Assembly (NCBI GenBank): GCA_021776415.1
Contig: JAJFFY010000034.1
Location: 1 to 64,000 of the forward strand
Direction: 5' to 3'
DNA from: Hyphococcus sp.
Lineage (GTDB): Bacteria > Pseudomonadota > Alphaproteobacteria > Caulobacterales > Parvularculaceae
DNA: 64,000 bases
The notes beneath the pieces are model-generated. The model saw only the letters and a list, made by a program, of their open reading frames with translations. It did not search any database and had not been told where the DNA came from. Positions within the stretch are counted from its first letter, which is position 1, and every line of letters starts with the position of its first letter. Below, piece by piece: positions 53,422 to 61,045 of the stretch. A program made the translations under genes and the position numbers.

Positions 53422-55062
53422 GTGACACCTGTCAGCGAGATGCCCGATATCACCGAGGCGCAAGACTGGTGGCGCGGCGCGGTTATTTATCAGATTTACC
53501 CGCGCAGCTTTCGCGACACCAGCGGCGACGGCATAGGCGATTTAACAGGCATCCTGAACGGGCTTGATTATATAGCAACACTTGGCGTCGATGCGGTTTG
53601 GCTGTCGCCATTCTTTACCTCGCCGATGGCCGATTTTGGTTATGACGTCGCCGATTATTGCGACGTCGACCCAATCTTTGGAACACTGTCGGATTTTGAC
53701 CGCATCATAGAAAAAGCTCACCGCCTCGGGCTTCGGATCATCATTGATCAAGTCTATTCACATTCATCCGATCAGCACGCTTGGTTTACGCAAAGCCGTC
53801 AAAACCGGACCAACCCAAAGGCGGACTGGTATGTCTGGGCAGATCCCAAAGCCGACGGATCGCCGCCAAATAATTGGCAATCGGTATTTGGCGGGGGTGC
53901 ATGGGACTGGGACAGCCGGCGTCAGCAATATTACCTGCACAATTTTCTGCGGTCCCAACCTGACCTGAACCTGCACAATCGCGAGGTTCAAGATGCGTTG
54001 CTCAACGTTGGCCGTTTCTGGCTGGATCGCGGCGTTGACGGCTTTCGCCTGGATGCACTCAACTTCGCCATGCATGACCCGCAATTGCGCGATAATCCGC
54101 CGGCGCCGCGTGATGGCCGTCCATTGACTAGACCATTTGACTATCAGCTACACATTTATAACCAGTCACATCTGGATATTTCAAAATTTTTAGAGCGCAT
54201 CCGCCAGATGACGAACGAATATGATGACATATTTACAGTCGCTGAAGTTGTCGGGCCTGAACCGCTAGGTGAGATGAAGGCGTTCACCGCAAACGGAAAA
54301 CGGCTCAATTCCGCTTACAATTTTTCTTTTCTTTATGCGGCAAAATTATCAACCGCGATGACGAAATCAGCCATTAGCGCCTGGAGTAGCGAGAAAGGCG
54401 AAGGCTGGCCGTCCTGGGCGTTTTCCAACCATGACGCACCCAGAGCTGTCAGCCGATGGGCCGATGAAGACCATACCGCTCAGGCGGCAAAACTATACGC
54501 CATGCTTTTAATGAGCCTAAGGGGCAACGCTTTCCTGTATCAGGGCGAAGAGCTGGGGCTACCCCAGGCGCATGTGCCGTTTGAAGCGTTGAAGGACCCC
54601 GAAGCGATTGCAAACTGGCCAATGACGCTAGGCCGCGACGGCGCGAGGGCGCCGCTGCCTTGGGAAGACACCGCGGCGAATGCAGGGTTTTCAAACGCAA
54701 GGCCGTGGCTGCCGATGGACCTGCGCCATAGCGCATTGGCAATTAATGTTCAGGAGCGCGACGACAGCTCGACGCTGCATTTCGTACGCAAACTAATCGC
54801 CATCAGAAAGAACGCCGCTTCTCTTCGCAACGGAGAGTGCGTCTTCGTGGAGGATGTTGAAGAGTTACTGGCATTTTATCGCATTTCGAAAAACGAAGAA
54901 ACGCTATGCGTGTTTAACCTTGGCTCAAAGCCGCTGAGCTGGCGACCGCAGGGCGAGCAACGCTTTATACGCGTCATCGACGTTGGCTATGGCGCCGATG
55001 ATACGGGACTGCCCGAAACACTTCCCGGTCTTTCAGGTTATATCGCTATACGTAACTATTAG
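53422..55062 (+). CDS. GH13 alpha-glucosidase (oligo-1,6-glucosidase-like)
   Basis: 546-residue glycoside hydrolase of family 13 acting on short alpha-glucosides. WWRGAVIYQIYPRSFRDT opens the barrel. Conserved regions are DQVYSHSSDQH (region I), GVDGFRLDALNF with the nucleophile Asp (II), FTVAEVVG with the acid/base Glu (III) and FSNHDAPR (IV). No signal peptide, so it is cytoplasmic. GTG at 53422 was chosen because GAGG lies 8 bases before it. ATG at 53440 or 53365 are alternatives. Divergent from zwf; it probably releases glucose for glk and the Entner-Doudoroff genes. Confidence 0.92.
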   Translation: MTPVSEMPDITEAQDWWRGAVIYQIYPRSFRDTSGDGIGDLTGILNGLDYIATLGVDAVWLSPFFTSPMADFGYDVADYCDVDPIFGTLSDFDRIIEKAHRLGLRIIIDQVYSHSSDQHAWFTQSRQNRTNPKADWYVWADPKADGSPPNNWQSVFGGGAWDWDSRRQQYYLHNFLRSQPDLNLHNREVQDALLNVGRFWLDRGVDGFRLDALNFAMHDPQLRDNPPAPRDGRPLTRPFDYQLHIYNQSHLDISKFLERIRQMTNEYDDIFTVAEVVGPEPLGEMKAFTANGKRLNSAYNFSFLYAAKLSTAMTKSAISAWSSEKGEGWPSWAFSNHDAPRAVSRWADEDHTAQAAKLYAMLLMSLRGNAFLYQGEELGLPQAHVPFEALKDPEAIANWPMTLGRDGARAPLPWEDTAANAGFSNARPWLPMDLRHSALAINVQERDDSSTLHFVRKLIAIRKNAASLRNGECVFVEDVEELLAFYRISKNEETLCVFNLGSKPLSWRPQGEQRFIRVIDVGYGADDTGLPETLPGLSGYIAIRNY

Positions 55063-55228
55063 CGCCGCAAACACTCACGGGGAATCCACCCACGCCCTTG
55101 GCAGAACTGCGAACGGATATCATTCAAAACTTAGCGTTGCTGAGCGTGGACGCCCTAACGTCAGCTCATTTTCGCCTTGATTTTGCCTGGCAAGCGAGGT
55201 TTCTTAGTTTGGCTAACAAGGAGGACCT

Positions 55229-55948
55229 ATGGGCATTCAAAAGGCAATCTTTCCCGCCGTTATCGCCGTTCTAATGACTGCATGCGCGGCTGCGCCGGAA
55301 GCAGTTGCGCAAAATAGCGACGCGGCGCGCACCATCACCGTTAACGGCGAGGGCCGCGCTAGCGCCGTTCCCGACATGGCAGTCATCTCTATCGGCGTGA
55401 AGACCGACGGCGACACCGCCGCCGGCGCGTTGCGCGATAATTCTGCGGCGATGAAAGCAACTATCGACAAGCTGAAAGAGCTTGGCGTTGCGAACAAAGA
55501 TATTCAAACATCTGGGCTCTCTGTGAACCCGCGTTACGACTATGAAAAGAACCGCGCCAACCCGCGCATCATCGGCTATGTCGCGTCAAATACGATAACG
55601 GTTCGCTTGCGCAATCTCGACGACGCAGGCGCGGTTATTGATCAGGCGGTGCAATCGGGGGCCAACTCTCTTGGCGGTATCTCATTCGTCTTTGCCGATC
55701 CAAAGCCGCTTTATGCGGCTGCGCGTATCGATGCGGTCAAGGATGCCAAAGCCAAAGCCGAACTCCTGACTGATGCGGCCGGCGTCGATCTTGGTCGCCT
55801 GATGATCATCCAGGACGGATATGCGCAAGCGCCGTCGCCACGGCCGATGCTGGCGCGCATGGAGATGCAAGCCGATGCTTCCGTCCCCCTGTCCGCCGGC
55901 GAATCCAGCGTTTCCGCCAGCGTCACCCTGGTCTACGAAATAGAATAA
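55229..55948 (+). CDS. SIMPL-domain (DUF541) periplasmic protein
   Basis: 239 residues. An N-terminal signal contains LMTACAAAP, a plausible lipobox with Cys19, or else an ordinary cleavage site later at AVAQN. The SIMPL domain (about 34-235) starts with ITVNGEGRASAVPDMAVISIGV and has the AAGALRDNSAAMKATIDKLKELG helix typical of the family. GGAGG precedes the ATG closely. The molecular role of SIMPL proteins in the envelope is poorly defined. The 166 bases upstream hold no recognisable feature. Confidence 0.88.
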   Translation: MGIQKAIFPAVIAVLMTACAAAPEAVAQNSDAARTITVNGEGRASAVPDMAVISIGVKTDGDTAAGALRDNSAAMKATIDKLKELGVANKDIQTSGLSVNPRYDYEKNRANPRIIGYVASNTITVRLRNLDDAGAVIDQAVQSGANSLGGISFVFADPKPLYAAARIDAVKDAKAKAELLTDAAGVDLGRLMIIQDGYAQAPSPRPMLARMEMQADASVPLSAGESSVSASVTLVYEIE

Positions 55949-55953
55949 AAAAA

Positions 55954-55976
55954 GCGGCCCGGTGATGCCGGGCCGC
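55954..55976 (-). terminator. Intrinsic terminator for the M28 peptidase gene
   Basis: A perfect 9-bp GC-rich stem (GCGGCCCGG and its complement) encloses a TGATG loop. On the minus strand the stem is followed directly by a run of T (the A-run at 55947-55953 on the plus strand). It therefore ends transcripts of the peptidase, whose stop is about 20 bases upstream. On the plus strand it follows the SIMPL gene but lacks a U-tract, so termination there would be weaker. Confidence 0.85.
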
Positions 55977-55997
55977 CTATAGCATCAACGGAAAATT

Positions 55998-57674
55998 CTA
56001 TTTCCCGGAAAACAATTCGCCAAAGAAATCGCCTTGGTTCCAGTGTGGGCGCTCCTCAACATTGGCGAGGTCCTTCGCGATCATGTAATTGACTTCTGCA
56101 AAGCGCGCCGCTTCATCATATAGAATTGGCAACGACGTGTCGTCGCTCGGTTTATGGTAGTGGTTTTTCCTGAAATCACTGATCTTTTCTTCGCCGCCAT
56201 TGGCAAATCCAACAACCAGAAAAACCGCCGGCACGCCCTTCTCCACAAACCGATAATGATCGGACCGTACAAAAAGATTTTGCGTAGGCATAGGATCAGG
56301 CGACAGCGCTATGTCCATCTTCGCCGCTGCTGCACGGACAATCGGCCCGATTGACGAACGCTCGGCGCCAAAGGCGATAACATCCGTAAACGGATACAGA
56401 ACAATCGGCATATCAAGATTGACGTCTGCAGCAAGAGCATCGCCATCAACCGTCGGATAGTGCGCGAAATAATCAGCGCCCAACAAGCCCTTTTCTTCGG
56501 CGGTGACCGCGAGAATAAGAACGCTGCGCCCAAGTGAAACCTCGCGCAGCTGCGTTGCAGCCTCAAGCATCGTCGCAATTCCCATGGCATTGTCCATAGC
56601 GCCATTATTGATCCCGTCTTCGCCTGCATCGATTTTCTTTTGATTGACGCCGGTGTGGTCAAGATGGGCGGATAGGACAATATATTCGTCTTTCATATCC
56701 GGGTTGGAACCGGGAATAAGACCAATAACATTTGGGCTTGTCACAACTTTTGATGTTTGCGAGGCCTTCATCGAAATCGTCACCGCCAGATCAAACCCAG
56801 ATGGCGAGACGCCTTCAGCCTCTGCTTCTTCACGGATATCAGCAAAGGTTTTCTCAGTCCCGTCGAACAGCACCTGACTGATCTCCGGGTTAAGCACGCC
56901 AGTGCCTCCAAGACCGAGGCCCGACACTTCCGCACGCCCATCAGGGTGAACCCATGTCATCCGCGTGCGGGTCGGGTTGGAAATTAACCGCTCCCACGGA
57001 AACCGCCTTTCGGTAGCCATGGATAACAAGGAGACCATGCCAACGGCGCCGTGTTTGGCCGCTGCGTCTGCTTTGCCGCCCCTGGAGTTATAATGCGCCC
57101 GCTGTTCACTGTCGAACCGATCCGGCGCGCCGCCGATATAGACGACAATTTTTCCCTTCACATCGAGACCTGCATAATCATCGTGGCCTTGATCGGGCGC
57201 GTGCACACCAAAGCCAACGAAAACCGCCTGCGCGGTGATGTCCATTTCCGTTTTATCGGCGGACACAAATGTGCTGAAATCTTCTAGATGGGTAAGGTCA
57301 ACGGTTTCACCATCGGCCTTGGTCACCGTAAATGCCGCAGCCTCAAGAACGGGCGTATTGGCGCGCAGCGGGACTTGTTGAAACCACCCGTCATCCCCTG
57401 CTGGCTCCAGTCCAATTCCAGCCATCCGTGTAGAGACATAGTCAGCCGCCTCTTGATATCCGCGCGAACCTGCCTCGCGGCCTTCACGCGCATCGTCGGC
57501 GAGAAATAGTACATCAGCCTTAATGCGTTCAGCCGCTGTCGCCGCGTTAGTCGTCTGAGCCGCCGCTTGTGCGATAAATTCTGAGATCTCCGCCGCCGGC
57601 GCATCGACATTGGCGCAAGCGCCAAGAAGAATTAGCCCAAGGCAGCCGCCATAATGGCGAATTGATAAATTCAC
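55998..57674 (-). CDS. M28-family zinc aminopeptidase lipoprotein
   Basis: 558 residues. The GTG at 57674 was chosen because GGAGGG lies nine bases before it, and it gives a clean signal peptide ending in LILLGACAN (lipobox). A protease-associated domain insert (about 150-300) precedes the peptidase region. Zinc ligands appear in LSAHLDHTGVN, GAMDNAMGIATMLEA and VTAEEKGLLGADYF, with a later His in RSDHYRFVEKGVP. It is probably anchored in the outer membrane facing the periplasm or outside and trims peptides. No linked genes; a terminator follows. Confidence 0.9.
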   Translation of the reverse strand: MNLSIRHYGGCLGLILLGACANVDAPAAEISEFIAQAAAQTTNAATAAERIKADVLFLADDAREGREAGSRGYQEAADYVSTRMAGIGLEPAGDDGWFQQVPLRANTPVLEAAAFTVTKADGETVDLTHLEDFSTFVSADKTEMDITAQAVFVGFGVHAPDQGHDDYAGLDVKGKIVVYIGGAPDRFDSEQRAHYNSRGGKADAAAKHGAVGMVSLLSMATERRFPWERLISNPTRTRMTWVHPDGRAEVSGLGLGGTGVLNPEISQVLFDGTEKTFADIREEAEAEGVSPSGFDLAVTISMKASQTSKVVTSPNVIGLIPGSNPDMKDEYIVLSAHLDHTGVNQKKIDAGEDGINNGAMDNAMGIATMLEAATQLREVSLGRSVLILAVTAEEKGLLGADYFAHYPTVDGDALAADVNLDMPIVLYPFTDVIAFGAERSSIGPIVRAAAAKMDIALSPDPMPTQNLFVRSDHYRFVEKGVPAVFLVVGFANGGEEKISDFRKNHYHKPSDDTSLPILYDEAARFAEVNYMIAKDLANVEERPHWNQGDFFGELFSGK

Positions 57675-57945
57675 GAGTCGCGCCCTCCATTTTGCAGTAC
57701 CGATTAACCGCACTCATCATTCACACGTCAATATCGGTCTAGCGTGGAATAAAACCTGATCGTCTCGCGGCGTCACATCGCAATCGCGTGATCACCAAGC
57801 CTCCGTCTGTCCGTAAGCCGCCCCATTACCGGCCCCTCGCTAATAATTCTCAAAGAACACTTATAATACAACCCCCTAAGCGCGTTTGCATGTGCGCTTG
57901 GAAGCTGGGCGGCGTCATAGTATAATCTCAATGTGGGGGGAATTT
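57675..57945. other. Divergent intergenic region
   Basis: About 270 bases between the peptidase and the secreted protein gene, containing promoters for both. The stretch near 57840-57872 is AT-rich, with TTATAATAC as a possible -10 for the plus-strand gene. Nothing else was recognised. Confidence 0.35.
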
Positions 57946-58878
57946 ATGGACAAGACTGCCCAAGCGACAAATAACCCATCAGCTCTCATTGCACTCATAT
58001 GCATTGTTGCGATTGCGCCGCCGCTCGCTCTCGCCCATCCCCATGATGACGCTGAAAGCCCCCCGCACCAGCATGATAGCGATTGGCAAGGCAATCACCT
58101 GGTCCACGAAAACGGCATCGGCGCCGACCCGGACGGGGACACTAACCCCGCCACCGACACGCGCGTTGTATCCTTCCTGGCCGATGCAGAGACTGCAGAC
58201 GGCGACCCTCCTTATACGGTCATCACTTTTGAGCCCCCACCCGGCGAACATGGCGAGACCATCCGTCAGGACTATGCCACAAAATTTGGCGTCCAGTTTG
58301 GCAAAGGGCTGACATGGCAAATTTGCACTGGCACGCGCCTGTTTTATTACGACACCATGTGCACATATGAAGCGCCGACCAGCGGGAAATATTCCGCCGG
58401 CTATCTGAATTACTTGAATGCTCCGTTGTCGATTACCTTTGAAAAACCCGTCTGCGTCGTCACCATGTCGATTTACCCGACCGGCGGCAAAGAGGACGAG
58501 CCGTTTGAGTTTAAAATCCAGGGCTGGAACAAGGCTGGAGACAAGCTTTCGGCCGCAACGGCGGAGTTTCGGTGGACGGCAAGCACCGTGCGCTGGCGCA
58601 ATATGGCGGGCGCCTATTTTGTCGATCAGCGCGCGGCGCACATTACCATCAGCATGCGCAGCAAAGACCCGACGCAAGCAAAAGACACCTTGCGCTACCT
58701 GATCGATGACTTCGCTTTTGTCGATGATGGCTGCGATGCGGCGCTTGACGATATTAAGGCGCGCACCGGCATTGATTTGCGTGATAAGGCCGGAGAGGCA
58801 TCCGAGGAAGAAAGCCCGGCCAATGTGGATGCCGACACTAATGGCCTCGTCAAAGCATCGGATGCTGAAAGGTTTTAA
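57946..58878 (+). CDS. Secreted protein with His-rich N-terminus and predicted beta-sandwich
   Basis: 310 residues from the ATG at 57946, which follows a strong GGGGGGA sequence. The signal peptide (about 1-30, cleavage near ALAHP) is followed by a His/Asp-rich stretch (HPHDDAESPPHQHD). The middle part, YTVITFEPPPGEHG then FGVQFGKGL and ITFEKPVCVVTMSIYP, resembles the jelly-roll modules seen in exported anchor-type proteins. Cysteines at about 142, 153 and 181 may form disulphides. The C-terminus is acidic and has no sorting tail. Function unknown; the module comparison is from pattern only. Confidence 0.72.
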   Translation: MDKTAQATNNPSALIALICIVAIAPPLALAHPHDDAESPPHQHDSDWQGNHLVHENGIGADPDGDTNPATDTRVVSFLADAETADGDPPYTVITFEPPPGEHGETIRQDYATKFGVQFGKGLTWQICTGTRLFYYDTMCTYEAPTSGKYSAGYLNYLNAPLSITFEKPVCVVTMSIYPTGGKEDEPFEFKIQGWNKAGDKLSAATAEFRWTASTVRWRNMAGAYFVDQRAAHITISMRSKDPTQAKDTLRYLIDDFAFVDDGCDAALDDIKARTGIDLRDKAGEASEEESPANVDADTNGLVKASDAERF

Positions 58879-58987
58879 CCTGTATGGATTATTTGGCCTG
58901 ACAGAACCGTCGAACAAGCCTATATATAGCTATAATGTTGCATCTACCCGCCGCAACGCCAGAGAGTGTGCCGTCCGTACACAGCAC

Positions 58988-59016
58988 TTGCACATGTAGC
59001 TGTATAGGCGTAATTT
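58988..59016 (+). promoter_or_regulatory. Candidate promoter of the fibro-slime gene
   Basis: TTGCAC (58988-58993) and TAATTT (59011-59016) are 17 bases apart, about 30 bases before the start codon. This is a reasonable but not consensus sigma-70-type pair in a locally AT-rich region. GGGGAG lies just before the ATG as the ribosome-binding site. Confidence 0.4.
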
Positions 59017-59047
59017 AATAAGGCTATATTATTGGGGAGTTTACATC

Positions 59048-59791
59048 ATGCGAATCATACTTGGTGCTCTGGCGAGCATGTTATTGGTCGGCAATGCTGC
59101 GGCAAGCTCAGTAACGCTTACCGGCACAATTCGGGATTTTAACGACACACATCCTGACTTCGAAAGCACGATCGCCGTCGATCCAGGCATCGTCGCAACG
59201 ACGCTCGGCGGCGACGGCAAGCCTGTCTACGCTGGCGGCGCTGGCACCGCCACGACATCTGGCGCGGCGAACTTTGATCAGTGGTACAACGATACGCCTG
59301 GCGTCAACATGTCGAAATTTTTCGACATCACGCTTGATGACCCGGATATGGACGGCGTATTTACTTTCTCTGACTCCAGCTTTTTCCCGATTGACGGCGA
59401 GCTATTCGGCAACCAGGGACGCAGCCACAATTACCACTTCACTTACGAGCTGGCGTCCTCATTCACCTACACAGGCGGTGAAACATTTTCTTTTACCGGT
59501 GATGACGACCTTTGGGTGTTCATCGACGACGAACTCGTGATTGACCTTGGCGGCGTCCACGGTGCCCTTTCAGCATCGGTCGCACTCGATAGTCTTGGTT
59601 TAACCGTCGGTGATATTTACAGCTTCAATCTGTTCTTCGCCGAACGCCATACGGTCGCATCGAACTTCATGATCGAAACGTCGATCGTTCTCGAACCCAT
59701 GAGCGAAATCCCGCTGCCGGCGGCCTTTCCGCTTTTTCTCCTTGGCGCAGGTTTAGTCGGCGGCATTTCCAGACGCCGCCGCAAAGCCTAA
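59048..59791 (+). CDS. Fibro-slime domain protein with VPLPA-CTERM sorting tail
   Basis: 247-residue exported protein. A Sec signal peptide (about 1-19) is followed by a fibro-slime domain (about 20-220) whose hallmark [19 protein letters not shown] and DLGGVHG is clear. The C-terminus has [19 protein letters not shown] followed by a RRRRK tail: motif, hydrophobic helix and basic end, as in VPLPA-CTERM proteins that are handled by a dedicated exosortase. It should therefore be surface-attached or released as part of extracellular matrix. No exosortase gene is in the window. Confidence 0.9.
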   Translation: MRIILGALASMLLVGNAAASSVTLTGTIRDFNDTHPDFESTIAVDPGIVATTLGGDGKPVYAGGAGTATTSGAANFDQWYNDTPGVNMSKFFDITLDDPDMDGVFTFSDSSFFPIDGELFGNQGRSHNYHFTYELASSFTYTGGETFSFTGDDDLWVFIDDELVIDLGGVHGALSASVALDSLGLTVGDIYSFNLFFAERHTVASNFMIETSIVLEPMSEIPLPAAFPLFLLGAGLVGGISRRRRKA

Positions 59792-59811
59792 AAACACCGA
59801 CTTCACCACTC

Positions 59812-59844
59812 AAAAAGGCCGACGAAAAAAACGTCGGCCTTTTT
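59812..59844. terminator. Bidirectional intrinsic terminator
   Basis: A 13-bp perfect stem (AAAAAGGCCGACG and complement) surrounds a seven-A loop, with T-runs formed by the stem ends on both strands. It sits 20 bases after the fibro-slime stop and about 40 bases after the convergent GNAT gene's stop, and suits both. Confidence 0.9.
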
Positions 59845-59886
59845 TAGATTATCCCTCCACAACACAAACCGCAAAAACAGTGCGCC

Positions 59887-60438
59887 TCACAGCGTCTTGC
59901 GCATATGGATAACCACATTTCCCGATCCATTGACGCCAAGATGCGCCTCACGGTCAAACTCAATATAACCGCGCGCGAGATATAACGGCTCGCCGGGAAC
60001 GGTTGAACCGAGCTCGATATGTTTAAAGCCTGCCGCGCGCGCCGCCGCTTCGCCGAGGTCGAGCAGCAACGTGCCAATGCCGCGCCGTGTCCATTCCGGA
60101 TGGGTGTACATGGCGCGAATGCGCGCTGCATCAACCGCCGGATCAGCGAGGCTATCGTCGCGGCCTTTGGTGTGGTCACCGCCATAAAGCGTCCGGCGCT
60201 TGCCCCACCCGCCGCAGGCAACGGGAATAGTTTCGCCGTCTTCTACTGTTTCAATGATGAAATACGTCCCATCCTCGATCAGCGTCTGATCAAGCCCCAT
60301 GGTTTCCTGCGCTGCGGCAATTTCCTCTGTGGACAGGAATTCCTTCATGTTCTCCGCAATTGAAGCTCGCATGATCAGAGTGATCTGTGGGATGTCGGCA
60401 TCGCGGGCCACGCGGTGAGTGAATTTATATTGGCGCAT
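59887..60438 (-). CDS. GNAT-family N-acetyltransferase
   Basis: 183 residues. The acetyl-CoA loop is in TRRGIGTLLLDLGEAAARAAGF (motif A, R/Q-x-x-G-x-G/A), and the family N-terminal segment RDADIPQITLIMRASI is present. The C-terminal strand ends with GNVVIHMRKTL. Substrate unknown. It is convergent with the fibro-slime gene and its start is about 85 bases from the YegP-side terminator. Confidence 0.88.
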   Translation of the reverse strand: MRQYKFTHRVARDADIPQITLIMRASIAENMKEFLSTEEIAAAQETMGLDQTLIEDGTYFIIETVEDGETIPVACGGWGKRRTLYGGDHTKGRDDSLADPAVDAARIRAMYTHPEWTRRGIGTLLLDLGEAAARAAGFKHIELGSTVPGEPLYLARGYIEFDREAHLGVNGSGNVVIHMRKTL

Positions 60439-60525
60439 GAGAGCGACATAGTAACAGATGAAGCGGCTACGGACAATTTACCAGCGCATAGGCTCAAGCA
60501 GAAACTGCGCTGCAGTTCGGTGCAA

Positions 60526-60552
60526 AAAACGCCGCCAAAATGGCGGCGTTTT
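60526..60552 (-). terminator. Intrinsic terminator for the YegP-like gene
   Basis: An 11-bp stem (AAAACGCCGCC and complement) with an AAAAT loop is followed on the minus strand by a T-run. It lies about 20 bases past the stop of the YegP-like gene. Confidence 0.85.
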
Positions 60553-60571
60553 CATTAGCGCCGAATTGTCC

Positions 60572-60907
60572 TTAGTCGGTCTGGTCGTCGACCGTCGCAT
60601 CGGGCGCATTGCTCATCACCGACGCGATGCCAGCTTTGCAGGACGCTTCGGATTCATAGGCTTGTGATTTTCCGATTACTTCACCATTGCCCGCCTTCAA
60701 GACAAAGTATGATTTGCCGTTCGACTGCTCTTTCACTTGGAAATGCTTCTCATCGGTGGCGTTTTTCCTGACCGACGCGATGCCATTTTCGCAGCTCGCC
60801 TTGGCCTTGTAGCCCTCGCCGGCGAGGATATTCTCACCATTGCCAGCCTTCAGCCGAAACCGGTATTCACCGGTCTTGTCCTGATAGATTTCGAATTTTC
60901 CCGCCAT
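60572..60907 (-). CDS. YegP-like protein with two DUF1508 repeats
   Basis: 111-residue cytoplasmic protein made of two tandem repeats of about 50 residues. The first has KFEIYQDKTGEYRFRLKAGNGE with ILAGEGYKAKASCENGIASV, and the second has GKSYFVLKAGNGEVIGKSQAY with ASCKAGIASV. This matches the YegP/DUF1508 family, whose function is not established. The ATG is preceded by AAGGAGG at good spacing; longer in-frame starts were rejected. It is divergent from the helicase gene across 138 bases. Confidence 0.92.
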   Translation of the reverse strand: MAGKFEIYQDKTGEYRFRLKAGNGENILAGEGYKAKASCENGIASVRKNATDEKHFQVKEQSNGKSYFVLKAGNGEVIGKSQAYESEASCKAGIASVMSNAPDATVDDQTD

Positions 60908-61045
60908 TAATGGCCTCCTTCTGCTCGTTGGTTTGCTCGCCCTTAGCCGCCTCCATAGGCCCGAACTTTGGCGGATTTGCAATTCCTGAAAACAGCCATA
61001 TTTCTGGATGTTCCAGAATCGTTCTCCTTTTAGTAGAGTATCGCC

